Shown: positions 39,101 through 51,309 of the stretch, one piece after another
How the letters are laid out: every line of letters starts with the position of its first letter
How positions within the stretch are numbered: the stretch's first letter is position 1
From: Coturnix japonica
Lineage: Eukaryota; Chordata; Aves; Galliformes; Phasianidae
Assembly (NCBI RefSeq): GCF_001577835.2
Contig: NC_029526.1
Location: 1,519,510 to 1,583,509, forward strand
DNA: 64,000 bases
Direction: 5' to 3'
Notes under the pieces: generated by a model
Database searches by the model: none
What the model saw: the letters and a program-made list of their open reading frames with translations, nothing else
What the model was told of the DNA's origin: nothing
Position numbers and translations under genes: made by a program

Positions 39101-42100
39101 ACCTGGACAAACAGTCACTCTTCCTCCTCCTCGAGTGGGTGCTTCGCATGTACCCCAGGTCAGCACCTGCCTCATGGGCAGGGAACCAGTCTGTCACCAA
39201 CACGCAGCCTCTGGCTGCTGGAGGTGACCGTGGGGAGGGCAGATGTAGGAACTGCAGGCAAACACAGCCCTGACCCACCTCTGCCCTCCAGCCCCGAGGT
39301 GATGGGCCACCCTGACCTCATCCCAGAAGTGGATGTTTCTTCTCTGGGCCCCCTGATCTCCCCTGAGCTTGTGGATCAGACAGAGAGGAAATACGTGGAG
39401 AAAGTCAAGGTGAGCAAGCAGGACAGCATGATGGGCGTAGGGTCCAAGCCATGGCTACCATGCAGGCATCTGCTCTGACAGTGGCAGGAGCCCATGGCAT
39501 GGGGCTCAGGGCTCAGTGCTGGACTGTGTGTTGGGTCTGGGGGGTGTTGGTAGCTGACTTTGGGGCTGGCTGTGGTGGGTGTCCGTCCCGCAGGCGAGCG
39601 TGCTTGAGTGGATGCAGAGGACCCTGGAGGTGGAGTTTAAGGAGTGGTTCAGAGAAGAGGAACCTGAGATGGACCATCAGGGCTTCTTCCAGTCTGCCCT
39701 GCCCGTCATTGTCATGCAGGTGGGTGCCCAGCAGCCTTGTGGGCTCTTTTGCCCCTGCTGCTTTGGTAGCTTGTCCAGCTCCACGCTGTGCTCATTATGG
39801 TTCCAAGACGTGGTTGGGTTCTCCTCTTCCCTTGTGTGCATTGCTCCCTGCAGTGCTGAGAGCACCCCAAAAGGGGCCATGGCCTCTGACTCACCTCCGC
39901 TCTCCTCTCCTTGCGCAGATGCTGAGTGAGAATATCCAGGTAGCCTCCTTGATCACAGACTCTCTGCAGCAGAAGGTCTACAACATGGCCCTGGAGGAGC
40001 TCGAGGCATTTCTGGGACGGTCAGTGGAGCCCCTGCCACCCCTGCCCAATCCTTGCAGACCCTGGGTCCCCACAGCACAGCCTTTCTACCCATGGGGCTG
40101 TGTCCCAGCTCCAGAAGACCACCAGGTCCCAGAGCTTGTTGCCCCAAGCACCTCTATGGTGGTGCTGAGCCCCCGAGGGCTCCAGAGTGGGTCCTACTGC
40201 CCTATGCTGCCCAAGAACAGGACACTGCCAGCTTGGCAGCAGTGAGCTGGGAGGGCTATGGGAAGTCCACATGCCCCCAGGTGCTACAGCAGCATCCCAG
40301 CTCAGGGTATTTATGGCAGGAGCTCTGCCTGCCCATCACGGATCACTGGCTGTGTTGCAGCCTGAGGGAAGTCCTCGTGCAGTGTGGGAAGGAGCACCAG
40401 AAGGATCGGACCGTACCCAAGCACTACGTCCCCTACCTGCTGGCCATGCTCAACAACAACCTGGCTCTCAGGTAACTCACTCTTAGTGGCTGCCTCTCAG
40501 AGCGACCCCACGGCCACAAGGCAGCCACAAGTTCTCCATCCTCCTGCACTTCCTGGGCTAACTGTCCCCTCTATTCTCTCTCTTCTAGCTCCTCTATCCC
40601 CTCTCTGCACCCCAGTGCTGCCTGCAGAGAAGTCCCTGCGTCTCTTCAGGCTGCTCTGGATAAGATGCAGAAGAAAGCCTGCCAGCTGCTGCTGGAGGAG
40701 CTGCTCCTTGACCTACAGGTATGTTTAGGATTAGGGTTATCCCCAAGGCTGCTGGGGATACAAAGACCCTTCCCCAGCAAGAACAGCACTATTGCTACCC
40801 TGTCTATTCCTGCCTGGCTTATGGGCCACTTGCTCCTTGTTAGCGAGCAGCATTCAGCCAGCTATCATCCCTCAAACACATCTCCCAGACCTCGATAATC
40901 GACCAGCAGCCTGCCAGCACCACCCAGTATCTCCATGGCATATGGCCCCAAACCCACCAACAGACAGGGCTGGGGAGCCACAGCCCACCCGGGCTCCCTT
41001 GCACTCCTTCTTTGTGGCTCTTTCATGGCACAAAACCAAGGAGGGAGCATATCTGTGCACAGGATACAAGGCCATGTGTGACTACCCGAGTCCGTTTCCT
41101 GCCATCAGAGTCAAATTTAGCTTTTCCTGGAGCAAATGTGGAAAAGCAAATAGCATTGCTATTTAGGGCTGGAAGGTGAATGCCATGGAAACAAAGGAGC
41201 TGCTGAAGGGTGAAGCACTCACAGGCAGCTGGAGACTGACACACAGCAGAGAGACTGTGCCTTAAGGCAGGAAGGTGCTGCCTACAGGGACAGCAGGGGA
41301 GGAAGAGGTCAAAGCCCCCGGCCAAAAACATGTTATGTCTATGCAGGAAAAGGAGCATAGATTAAAACTGTATCAGGGCAGGCCCAAAGCAAGCAGGTGA
41401 AGAGCTGTGTTTGCACTGTGCTGCAGTGCCCAGCAGTGCTACTGAAGCTCTGTGGTCCAGGTGAAGCCCCAAAACACTGACCTGTGGGCATCAGAAGGAC
41501 CCGAGCATGGCAGTCCCTGTGTTTTCCATCCATTTCCTGATGGAGAACACTGTTTTATGTTGGCTTTTGCCAGGCAGGGCCTTCTGTTAGCAATAGGCTT
41601 GGGTGGGCAATAAGCCAGTGCTATGGGATGCTGTGCCTCTCTTCAGCTGGGAGCTGCTACACGAGCAATGCAGCACAGGGCACCTTATGCTCCTCCTGTG
41701 CTTGTTTCAGCCCTTCTACATGCAGCTGCCATCCCGCAAGTGGCTCTCTGGCTCCCAGCTGGTCAACAGCATGTGTGAAGTGATCGACAGATACACAAAG
41801 GACTTCTCCCACGTCAGGAAACCTGCCTTCACGGTACAGTTACTGTACCGTACGTCCCCTGGTCTGCAGCATGAGGGTGTTGTGCAGTTGGTTGTGATGC
41901 AAGGGCTCAGGACACAGCCCAGAAGGTGTTGGGAGGGGAATAGTGCTCTGCTGGGGGGGACATATCCCCCCATAGATAACAGCTTTCTTCTGCCCTGCTG
42001 CTCAGCTCCTGCTGATGGAGAGTGAGCTCCTGGTGGCGAGCCAGTACCTGCGGGCACTGATGCAGAAGAAGATGGTGTGCAAGAGCAAGGAGGAACGGGG

Positions 42101-43125
42101 CCAGTTCTGTGAGCGCCTGCTGCAGGACGCCACGCAGCTCCGGGAGCTCTTCTGCAGCCTGGTGAGGGATGTCTGAATGTGGTGGGGAGCTGGGGCTGGG
42201 CTGTGATAGAGGGGTGTTGCACAAGCCCCATATCGAGATGAATGCAAGGTGCTGTGATAGAGAATTGCATCAGCCCGTGAACAGCTGTTACACTTGTGAG
42301 GCCAAGATGGGAGGAACTGGCTGTGAGTTCACCCACGTCACACTCCCCTTCTCAGGGCCTGGACAGGAGGCAGCAGAGCCTGGAGGCCGTGTTTGCTCTG
42401 CGGGAGCTGATCTGCCTCAAAGACCCAGCACTGCTCAGCCTGGAGGTGCTGGGCTTCATCACCAAGTACCCCGATGTCAGGTAGGAAGCCCAGCTCTGCT
42501 CACCTGTGACTGGGCACGGCTGCTATGGGGAGCTGGGCTTGGGCTGGAGAGCATGCAGAAACCTGGGCTCCCTCCTTTGTGAGGCTCCCTTTTGCCATGG
42601 CCCAGATATGAGGGATTCCTGCAGGAACCCAATGACAAAGATGTAAAGGGAAAAGCAGTTCTGTGCTGCTCACCCGTCCATATTTAGTCATCCAAAGGGT
42701 GAGAAATCACCAACCACCAAGTTGGAAATGTCAGAATTGACCCAAACCCATGAAATGCCAAGATGAAAACTTGTTTTATGGGGTTACTTTCAAGCCAATT
42801 AAAGAAATCAGCTGGTTTAGAGTTCCAGCTCTCCCCAGCATCAGCTCAGCTGCTCCAGGTTTGGGGGACACGAGCAGGGCTGCAGTGGATGGTGCTGTGA
42901 TCCAGCTGCTCCCATCTCATCTCCTGCTCTGTGCCCAGTGACGAGCACATCTCCACCTTGCTGGAGCTCCGGGGTGACGTCTCCAAGGACGTGCGACACG
43001 TGGTGCTGGAAATGATGGCACAGAACCCCCAGCCCCTGCCCGAGGGCTACCGGCCCATCTTCAGCACCATCCTGGTCCCTGCACCTGAGCTGCCCTTCTG
43101 CCTGCGCAAGGCCAAGTGTGCCTGA
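36199..43125 (+). CDS. EXOC3L1: EXOC3L1, exocyst complex component 3-like 1
   Basis: Thirteen coding exons: 36199-36241, 37041-37201, 38015-38234, 38498-39158, 39292-39409, 39594-39719, 39919-40019, 40361-40471, 40589-40718, 41711-41833, 42006-42161, 42356-42480 and 42939-43125. All are GT-AG with matching phases, giving 753 residues (human about 746 by memory). The family is Sec6-like and has been tied to exocyst interaction and insulin granule release. Recognisable blocks are ARGAALKWASGVFYRPEKL in exon 2, VQSYLEGV in exon 3, NIQVASLITDSLQQKVYNMA in exon 7, HYVPYLLAMLN in exon 8, LPSRKWLS in exon 10 and RELICLKDPALLSLEV in exon 12. Two in-frame ATGs (36199, 36205) could start translation; I took the first. 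Exon 4 is unusually large at 661 nt. Neighbour E2F4 is the same as in human. Confidence 0.95.
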
Positions 43126-44084
43126 GCCACCCACTGCCTGCAACAGCCCTGCTTCCCACTGCCCCACCGACGTATGGACCGAATGGGACGGCTCCAAAGC
43201 TGTGCATGGGGAGAATGGAGATGATGCACAGCATCCCTACACCTTGCCCTGTGTTGGGACAGCCTGGATACATGCCATCCTGCTCTGAGATTGCCATGCT
43301 GAGCTGTTACCCCTCCAAGCAGACCTGGGTCAGGAGAAAATCAAGGCTGCTTAGGTCTGGCTTACTGCCTAGGGGAGAAAGAGGAGCAACAGAGCAAAGG
43401 ATGGGGGGCTACAGCTGGGGTGAGGCCAAGTCTCTGTGGGGCTGCAGCAATTCCCAGTACATCCACGCAGCCAGAGTGGCCCATGCATCGGTTCTTTACT
43501 CACCGCAGCTCCAAAACTGGAGCACTGCTAGACTCAGGCTTACATGGTCTGACAGAACCAGATTGGGTCCTGCATGGATCCCAGCCAGCTCACTGTGGCT
43601 AATGGCCAGAGGGGAGAAGGAGCACACAGAGCTCTTGCCACCCTGAGTAGTGTCACCAACCCTCTCCCTGCTGGCATGAAGGAAGAGCTCTGAGTTGTAG
43701 TGATCTGCCTCCTGGCCCGAGCTGCCCTGTCAACATTCACAACAGCATCAAAGTCCAAGACTTCAGTACCTGGGAGAATGTGAATGGAGTCCCAGCTTCC
43801 TCCATGATGGGCAGCACCTCCCAGGGCACAATCATCCTCTGCAGCTCTCCATCTCTCGGTCCTCTTCTCCCCACTTGCCAGGGGAAGGTGAGGAGCAAAG
43901 CATGTCTCTGTGCTCTGCTTCCTTGGAGCCGTGCTCTTTTGCCACCTCCTCCTGCTTGGCCTGTACACATGTGCCAGCCCTGCAGGCACCTTGGGTAGTG
44001 AGAGGGCTGAATTCTATGCACTGCCACTCTTTCTGCCATATGATAGGCCTGATCCTGCTGTCGTTGTATGGCACCAATGCCAAA

Positions 44085-44090
44085 AATAAA
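44085..44090 (+). promoter_or_regulatory. EXOC3L1: Poly(A) signal of EXOC3L1
   Basis: AATAAA about 960 nt after the EXOC3L1 stop and about 730 nt before the CTRL start. It bounds a plausible 3' UTR of 43126 to about 44110. Confidence 0.6.
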
Positions 44091-44110
44091 GACCTGAGCT
44101 GTGCAATCAC

Positions 44111-44779
44111 TTACCAGCGTCCAGGCTATGTGCCTCAGGGGAGCAGGGCATGGGGGAGGCACAGAGCAGGGAACACATCGCTATGCTCAGCATTATGGCT
44201 CCTGGCACTCAAGTGAGCCCAGGATTGTGATGGGGGATTGGGGGGAACCAAGCTACTCCCTAGCACACAGCCCTGGGGGGCAGAGGGATCGGGCACCTGC
44301 AGGGGGCTCAGAGGTGGTGAGGTCCACTGGAGCTCACTGCCTGCTCTCCATGGCTCCTGACTGCCTGGGAAGTGTTCTGCCTGTCCCACCTGGCCCTGGG
44401 ATGTGCTCACCTGCACAGGGGTGTGATCAGGGTGGCCCTGGGCTCTGGGAACATCCAGGTGGGACACATGCCTTGTCAGGCCACCGTATCACCACTGCAT
44501 GGGGGAAGAATGGCTCTCCCACAGCCCAGGCACTGACACCCACCCCAGCCCTGCCTGCATCCCACCAGAGCTCAGCTATGGAAGCCATGGCAGAGGACCC
44601 ACACAACTCCTTTCAGCAGCAGCCCAAGCACTGCAGGTGCTTTCTGCAGCACAGTCCTGCAGCTGCTATCACCACTCAGGGCAGGATGGGTGCTGGGCTT
44701 GGCATGGCACCACTGCCCACAGCTGGGACAGGACAAGACCTTGCTCTGCCTGGCCACGAGCCACACAGCTCCCAGCTGC
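44111..44779. other. Intergenic interval upstream of CTRL
   Basis: No coding exon recognised. As the only spacer before CTRL it should hold its proximal acinar-type control elements, but I could not assign specific sites. Confidence 0.4.
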
Positions 44780-44786
44780 TATAAAA
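44780..44786 (+). promoter_or_regulatory. CTRL: CTRL TATA box
   Basis: TATAAAA 36 bases before the CTRL start codon. A strong TATA with a very short 5' UTR is usual for pancreatic zymogen genes; the start site would fall around 44810. Confidence 0.8.
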
Positions 44787-44821
44787 CCAGCAGCTCTGGG
44801 GCTCGGCCATGTATTCTCAGG

Positions 44822-46359
44822 ATGGCGTTCCTGTGGGCAGTCACCTGCCTGGCCCTGGCCAGCACCGTTTCAGGTAAGCCCAATGCCCAGCAGGTGCCCG
44901 TGTCCCTCTGCTCCATGTCCCACGGTGCTGGGGTGCAGGAGGCCGGCAGCACAGAGCAGGAGTGTGAGCAGCCTGCAGGGCACGAGCCCTGAGCCCCTCC
45001 TGTGCCCCCCACAGGCTGCGGGGTGCCCATGATCACCCCCTCGGTGCAGTACAACGAGAGGATCATCAATGGGCAGAACGCAGTGTCCGGCTCCTGGCCC
45101 TGGCAGGTGTCCCTGCAGGTATGTCCCCATCCCCATCCCATGCACGGGCTGCGGTGTTGGTTCCCCCTGCCCTCCCCCAGCGCCTCCTCTCCCTCTCCTC
45201 GCAGAGCCGCTCGGGATCCCATTTCTGTGGAGGTTCTCTGATCAACGAGAACTGGGTGGTCACAGCTGCCCACTGTGAGTTCAGGTGAGGAGCCAATGCT
45301 CTCTGCACCCCACATTGCACTGGGGACACTGGATGGGCATGGGGTCAAGGCACACTGGGTGCAGCCCCAAAGCACAGCCCTAAGGGCACCAAGCAGCCCC
45401 CCATTCCCTCCCGATGGTGCCGCAGGACCTCCAGCCCTTCTCTCTTGCAGCCCATATTCCCACGTCGTTGTCCTTGGGGAATACAACCTCGCCTCCCAGA
45501 CTGAGTCCGTCCAGGTGAAGACCGTGTCGAAGGTGAGTGGGGTGGCTGCGGCGCCGGGAGGGCACTGAGCTCTGCCCTATGGCCGGGACGAAGTTCTTGT
45601 GCCCTCGGCAGGTAATCACACACCCCAACTGGAACTCCAACACCCTCAACAACGACATCACGCTGCTCAAGCTCTCCTCGCCCGCCCAGCTGAACTCCCG
45701 CGTGTCCCCCGTCTGCCTGGCTCCTGCCAACCTGGCTCTGTCCACCTCCACGGAGTGTGTCACCACCGGCTGGGGACGGACCAGCACTATCTGTAGGTAC
45801 CAGCACCACCTGTAGGTACCCCATGGCTCTGGGAGGGCTCTCATTGCACTGGGGGGTGGCAGCGCATGGTTGAGTAACACTGTTTTTTTACCCCCCATCA
45901 AAGCCAACGCTCCAGCAACGCGCCTGCAGCAGGTCTCCCTGCCCCTGATCTCACAGAGCCAGTGCCAGCAGTACTGGGGCAACCGCATCACCAGCTCCAT
46001 GCTGTGTGCTGGGGGGGCTGGAGCCTCTTCTTGCCAGGTAAGGAGCTGAGTTCCCCACAGACCAAATGCCTGCAATGCGTGGGGCATTGCATTTGGGGAC
46101 CGTGAGCTCAAGCAGCTGAGGGACCAGGGTAGCAGGGACCCACTTGGAGCAAGGTAGGGATGGGGGCATCCCTAAACTGCAGCTCTCGTCCCCGCAGGGC
46201 GACTCTGGGGGTCCCCTCGTGTACAAGAATGGGAACGTCTGGACCCTGATTGGCATCGTCTCCTGGGGAAGCACAAACTGCAACATCCGCATACCCGCTG
46301 TCTACACCCGCGTCAGCCACTTCCGAAGCTGGATCGACCAAACTGTGGCCCAGGGGTAG
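44822..46359 (+). CDS. CTRL: CTRL, chymotrypsin-like serine protease precursor
   Basis: Seven exons: 44822-44873, 45015-45118, 45205-45284, 45451-45532, 45612-45792, 45904-46037 and 46198-46359, giving 264 residues. This is a secreted S1 family digestive zymogen of the pancreas. The signal peptide is about residues 1-18 ([18 protein letters not shown]). The propeptide starts at Cys19, and activation cleavage is expected after Arg33 (R|IING). The catalytic triad is His75 (TAAHC), Asp121 (NNDITLL) and Ser214 (GDSGGP). Ser208, six residues before the active Ser, sits at chymotrypsin position 189 and fits chymotrypsin-like specificity. CTRL rather than CTRB is favoured by [17 protein letters not shown] and by tail-to-tail position with PSKH1, as in human. 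Introns are very short. Confidence 0.96.
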
Positions 46360-46435
46360 AGCTGTGGGGATCGCTTTGCTCCAGCAGTGCCAGCATGGGG
46401 CTGAGCACAAAGCGAGGCTCACTCTGTTGCAGAGT

Positions 46436-46441
46436 AATAAA
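46436..46441 (+). promoter_or_regulatory. CTRL: Poly(A) signal of CTRL
   Basis: AATAAA 77 bases after the stop codon, giving the short 3' UTR expected of a pancreatic protease mRNA. Confidence 0.85.
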
Positions 46442-47159
46442 GCATGTGCTTGTAGCCAGCCCTGCTCCTTCCCTCTCATGGTGTGGTGCAGGAGGTGCAT
46501 GGGGTTTGAAAAAGGTCTCAGCCCAGGCGGTACAACAGTCTGGGAATGCAAACAACAGGAGGCATCCCAGTTTGAGTCCTGTGAGGTGTGGGAGCAAAGG
46601 GCTGCATTCTGGGAATGAAGGGCTGGCTCCTGGCAGCTGGAAATAGAGATGGGTATAGGGACATGGCGGAGAGGAGGAAGATCATGGTGTCCCAAAGCCC
46701 CAGGGCACGTGGCAGCAGGGCCCATAGGAACAGCACGGAACAAGCATGCACCTTCTTGGCTTTAGCTGGATTGCATGTGGCTCTAAAGGTAGTCAGGGAT
46801 GTGGGGAGCGGGCAGGAGAAACCACTTTCTGTGGTCGTCTGCTGAGTGCTCAGCTCACCTTCACCCCTGCTGCTGCCCTCGCCTTTCCAGCAGGACGTGG
46901 TTCACTCTGATATGGGTTTTCCTATTGGTCCTAAAAAGCGAGAAACCAGAGAGCTGTGAGCAAAGCAGGGCAGTTCTCTGACCCTCATAGCCAGGTAACA
47001 ATAAAAGAAGTGGCCCCAAAGTGATTTGGGTGCCCAACCCACCCATCCCACCTTCCCTCCAGAGGGGTGAGCGGCTCCCAGCACCCTGCCCAGCCACCCT
47101 CAACACCCCCAGAGCAGCAGCCACAAGCCAGAAGGAACCACACAGCAGCGATGGGATAC

Positions 47160-50100
47160 ACAGGATACATTGCCGTGTTTAACAGACCGAGTACACAAAA
47201 TAAATAGCTCTGTACACCCTAACCGGAACGTGACAGACTAATTACAACGCTTCAGACCTCATTCTATGAGACAGTCTGTAAAGACAAGGCCCAAGGGCAA
47301 GGCACAGAATTTCATTAGGAGCAAACAGGACATGAGTGCTGTGCACAGGAAATTCAGTGACCGAAAATAACAGGCAGCGCTGGAAGGCCTCCGGTCCCAC
47401 AGCTTCCCCAGGAGGTGTCTTTCCGCAGTGAAAGGCATCAAGGAAAGCTCCCCAGCAGCTGATAGGTTCTCGTTTCTGGTTTGGGCCAGGATTTGCTCCA
47501 CAGTCAGTAACAGCAGTGCAACATCCAGGCAACAGCAGTGAGTGGCTCAGCGGTCACACACACAGGATGTACATTGTTAGCAATGGGGGGACAGCAGGAG
47601 GACACGGTGTCACCAAGGGCAGGGGGGGGCAGCTCTCTGCGCCATGGGGACACCAAGGGGGGGAAGGTGCCACGCTCTGTGATGCTGATAGCACAAAGCA
47701 TCTCTGCTGCTTCACATTTTCTGGCTAATTCACCGCTCGGTGATGCTCACCTGGCACCTGAGGGCTGCATTTTGAATCCAGGCTGGAAGAGGAGACTGAG
47801 TGGTCAGGAGAAGCACCAAAATGCTCCTGAGAGCAACACGGGCAGCCTGGGGTTCAGTGTCTGAGAGGAACAGGCACAGCACGTTGTTTTCTGGGATGAA
47901 GAAGGCTGGAAAACATCTGCCCAAAGCCATGGGCTGACCTGGATTCTTTTACAGATAGGGAACGCTTTGGGAATCCTCCGGTGCCATCTCCAAATAGCCA
48001 GCCTCTGCTTTACTCTGCCCACAGAGAACTGGCATAACCCAAGGTGAAAGCCAACGTTGCCCCACACACCATGGATCTCAATGGGAGTGCTCTTCTCCCA
48101 CCCACAAAGCACCACATGTTGGCTGCTACATTGCTCCACGACTGCTGCTGGACCAAAGGAGTGAGGGAATCTGCTACCCCTGGGCTGCTGCGTTAAGTCT
48201 GCAATAGCCTTGAAAGAGTAAGAAGTGAATTGCAGCTGGACAAGCAACTGATTTTTAGCAAAGCACACAGGAAAATACATCACACGCTCAGAAACCTGGG
48301 CACAAAGCTGAACAGTCTGTAGACTATCAACATTTAGTCTGGAAGACCTTTTTCACATTCAGTTCCCCCCCACAATACCAAGGAATCAGCCAGCAACGTC
48401 CTCTGAGGCCGCATCCACCTCCCCAGCAGAGCAGGCAAACATCCAAGGCAGAACGATAGGGTTGCTTTACACAGTAGTGCTAAGTTCCAAAAGACAAATG
48501 TACAACGTTTCCTTGACCCCCTACAGCTCCATCTGGATGAGGACACGGTGCAGTTTGCCACTAGGTGTCCTTCCAGCTTCATTTTCACCCTACTAACCAA
48601 GTACAGACAACAACACCATAACAACACCATTCCTCCGCTAAGGTCTGCACACCCCGAGGACACAGCAATGGAATCAACATTAAGAGCCAAAGAAGGAAAT
48701 AAGGGGTTAAAAAAGAAAAACAAACCAATAAAGCATCATAGATTTTAACTTCTAACATCCCCAAAGGCAAAGGCACTTCTGGAAAGGGGAAAGTCCTGAG
48801 ATATCAGATGAATGGAGAGCTGAGACACCCCTGCAGAACACAGATGAAGGTGAGCAAGATCATTCACAGTGAAAGCTCCTCAAGGACAGGCTGTGAAGGC
48901 ACCTCAACTGATGGCACATCGCCTGTCCCCTCGCTGAAGACATGCCACAGCTGCAAGATTGGAAGCACCAAGGAATTGTTTAAGCCATAGATTAGATTGG
49001 TGCTCTGCTGTGTGAAGGAGACGCAAGCTTGGTCAGCTCAGCCTCCTGCCCTCCTCTTGCATCCACATAAAGCACACAGGGACAAGGTAGATACAAACAA
49101 ATCTGGACACATTGATGAGCCAGTGGTTAAAGGAAAGAGTCTCAGATTCCAGGGGTCTTGGCTCAGTCCATCAGTTTGACTGATGGGAGACCTGCTTTAT
49201 GGGTAAGCATGCAAGATAATCTGGGGAGGGCTATAAAAGCACCAAAGTGGATATAAAGATCACAGTGCCCGGCTGTGATGCTCCGAACAAGCAGAAGACT
49301 CCTTCAAGTAATGGCTCATAACCAGAAGCTCTCTGAGAAAGCATCCGACTGGCTCTTCACGTAAAGAAGGGGAAGAGCACTTTTCCAGTTAATACCCGCC
49401 TTGAAGTACTTGCTGCTTCTGAAGAGCTGTTTGCAGGAATACAAGGAGCACCCAGCTGCTAATGAAGCAGGTGGCAAGCTGCCTGTTTTCTCAGAAACTG
49501 TGTCTAGTTTGTCATTCCTGGTAATGAACCAGGAAAGACTACAACCAAAAGGAAAAGAAGCTGAAGAAACCTTCCTTTTTTATCCTCCCTGCAGCCCACA
49601 GAGCTGAAGTAAAAACAGCCAGCAATTCTGCAACAGCAGTTAGTGATGATGGAAGGATGGACACTGGGGACAGAGCAGCTTGCAAGGGATGCAGAGCTTC
49701 CAATGCAACCCACGGAAAGGGTCTGGAATGCAGCCCTGCTGCAAGTGTGTGAGATCATCGTCCTTAGGTATCCTCTGTCATTCTCACCGTGAGCTTGGGA
49801 ACAAAAGGTGTGTGGTGAGGTTGGGTTCTTAGCACTGGGGTTGAAAGCACATCCCTAGAAATGTCCTATTTTCAGCTCAGTAGGACTGAAAGCCCACCTT
49901 TTCCTGGTGGTTTTAAGCTGTATCTAACAGCTCGGTGGTTTCTGCACATCTCTCACTGCTGGTTTCTACTAGCCAAGCCCCTACTCTACCCCTGTGGAGC
50001 CCCTTGTGGCCACCCTGCCAGCTCCCACCACCCCTTCCCTGCCCCCAGAGAACTGATGGCAACAGGAGGGGTCAGGGAACACCCCAGAGCAACCAAAGCA

Positions 50101-50991
50101 TTGGAAACAGTTGGTAACAGTAAGCCAGACCACAGCAACAAAACCAAACCCTGCATGGCAGGCACTGCTCCTACTACAAAGAGGGGAACCCCTAAGAACT
50201 GCCTTCATCTCTGTGGAGCACAAAGGTCCTGCAGGACGATCCTTTTCTCACTGCCCCTCACTGGGGAGCAACCACGCAGTCACAGGATGAAAGGGAAGGG
50301 ACTCCAGCTCCAAGGTGACAGTGTTTTGGTCCAGCTGTCAATCTGCATGATGTGAGCAAACCACTGATGTCAGTACAATGATGGCAGGCAGCCCTTTGGG
50401 GATCCTTACAGCTTCATGGCCGTCACGCACACAACTGCTGTCTGGCATCTTGGGTGGCATTGCACTGGGACGAGGAGCTGGTGGGCAGCACGCTGTGAGT
50501 CAGTGCTATCTTGGTTCTGACTGCATGTGACTCACACCGGCTTCACTGCAAAGGCACCTCAGAGTGTGACAAAACCAGCTTGGAATGTGTGTATATATGA
50601 ATTTTTTACAAATACACACACACACAGAGGTGTGTATGTGCTACGTGTGCACATACAAAGTGATTTTGTTTCCATATGTGAGTGGAATTAATAAATAACT
50701 ATGAACAACCAGGCTCCTGGGCTACAGAAAGAGCTCCTCCCCATTTGTGGCTCCTTAATTTGTGTGTTCCTCGAGGCTCTGAGCTCTGAGCCAACGAACT
50801 GCTCCGTCCCCTGCGTGAGACCCTGCGGCACAACTGGCCCATAGTGCCACCACAAGGTTCCTTTTTCCTCCACAATGTGGGGGAGGGAACACCTGAAAGA
50901 AGGGAGGGAGGAACCTGCAGCAAAGGGTGCTGCACACCTACACTGTAGAGAAGACATCTGGAAAGACTTCGGGCAGGTCCCAGCCCGGTGC
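47160..50991 (-). other. PSKH1: Presumed PSKH1 3' UTR
   Basis: After the PSKH1 stop on the minus strand I see no coding sequence until CTRL. Near 47165-47220 the minus strand reads like a 3' UTR end (AGCTATTTATTTTGTGTAC, then a TGTTAAAC motif) but lacks a canonical AATAAA. The extent is therefore a guess. A TG/CA microsatellite lies at about 50588-50655. Confidence 0.35.
50588..50655. repeat. Degenerate TG/CA microsatellite
   Basis: GTGTATATATGA, then ACACACACACACA and GTGTGTATGTGC words. The two halves are partly complementary, so the transcript could fold into a hairpin. Confidence 0.75.
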
Positions 50992-51309
50992 TCAGCCAGT
51001 GTATTGCTGCTGGTAACGCAGGTTGAGCTCTCGAAGCTCCCGTTCCCGAACCCTCCGGGACTTGTTGGATTTGGTGGAGCGGCTGGAGCGTGTGGACTGT
51101 GCTGACTTGGTGCTCTGGCAGCGGGAGGAGGCTCTCTTGAGAAGGTTCTGGGAGATGGAACGGTGCAGGTTCTTCATGGAGGAGGAGGCCGCCATGCTGA
51201 CCACCCAGGGGTGCTTCAGGGCCTGCAGGGCCGTCATCCTGTCGCTGGGGTCCACCGTGAGCAGGCGGTCAATGAAATCCTTGGCCAGGTTGGACACGCT
51301 GGGCCAGGG
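50992..51309 (-). CDS. PSKH1: PSKH1 serine/threonine kinase, last coding exon
   Basis: One coding exon on the minus strand with acceptor TTTTGTCTTTCAG before 51309 and stop at 50992-50994; it encodes 105 residues. It contains the end of the kinase domain ([35 protein letters not shown]) and the basic serine-rich tail ([20 protein letters not shown], then repeated STKS/STRSSR units) ending [11 protein letters not shown], nearly the same as mammalian PSKH1. PSKH1 is a Golgi- and splicing-speckle-associated kinase of the CaMK group, active in pre-mRNA processing and trafficking. The catalytic lysine, HRD and DFG parts are in an upstream exon not seen here, so the preceding intron exceeds 12.6 kb. 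Tail-to-tail with CTRL, as in human. Confidence 0.96.
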   Translation of the reverse strand, partial: PWPSVSNLAKDFIDRLLTVDPSDRMTALQALKHPWVVSMAASSSMKNLHRSISQNLLKRASSRCQSTKSAQSTRSSRSTKSNKSRRVRERELRELNLRYQQQYTG

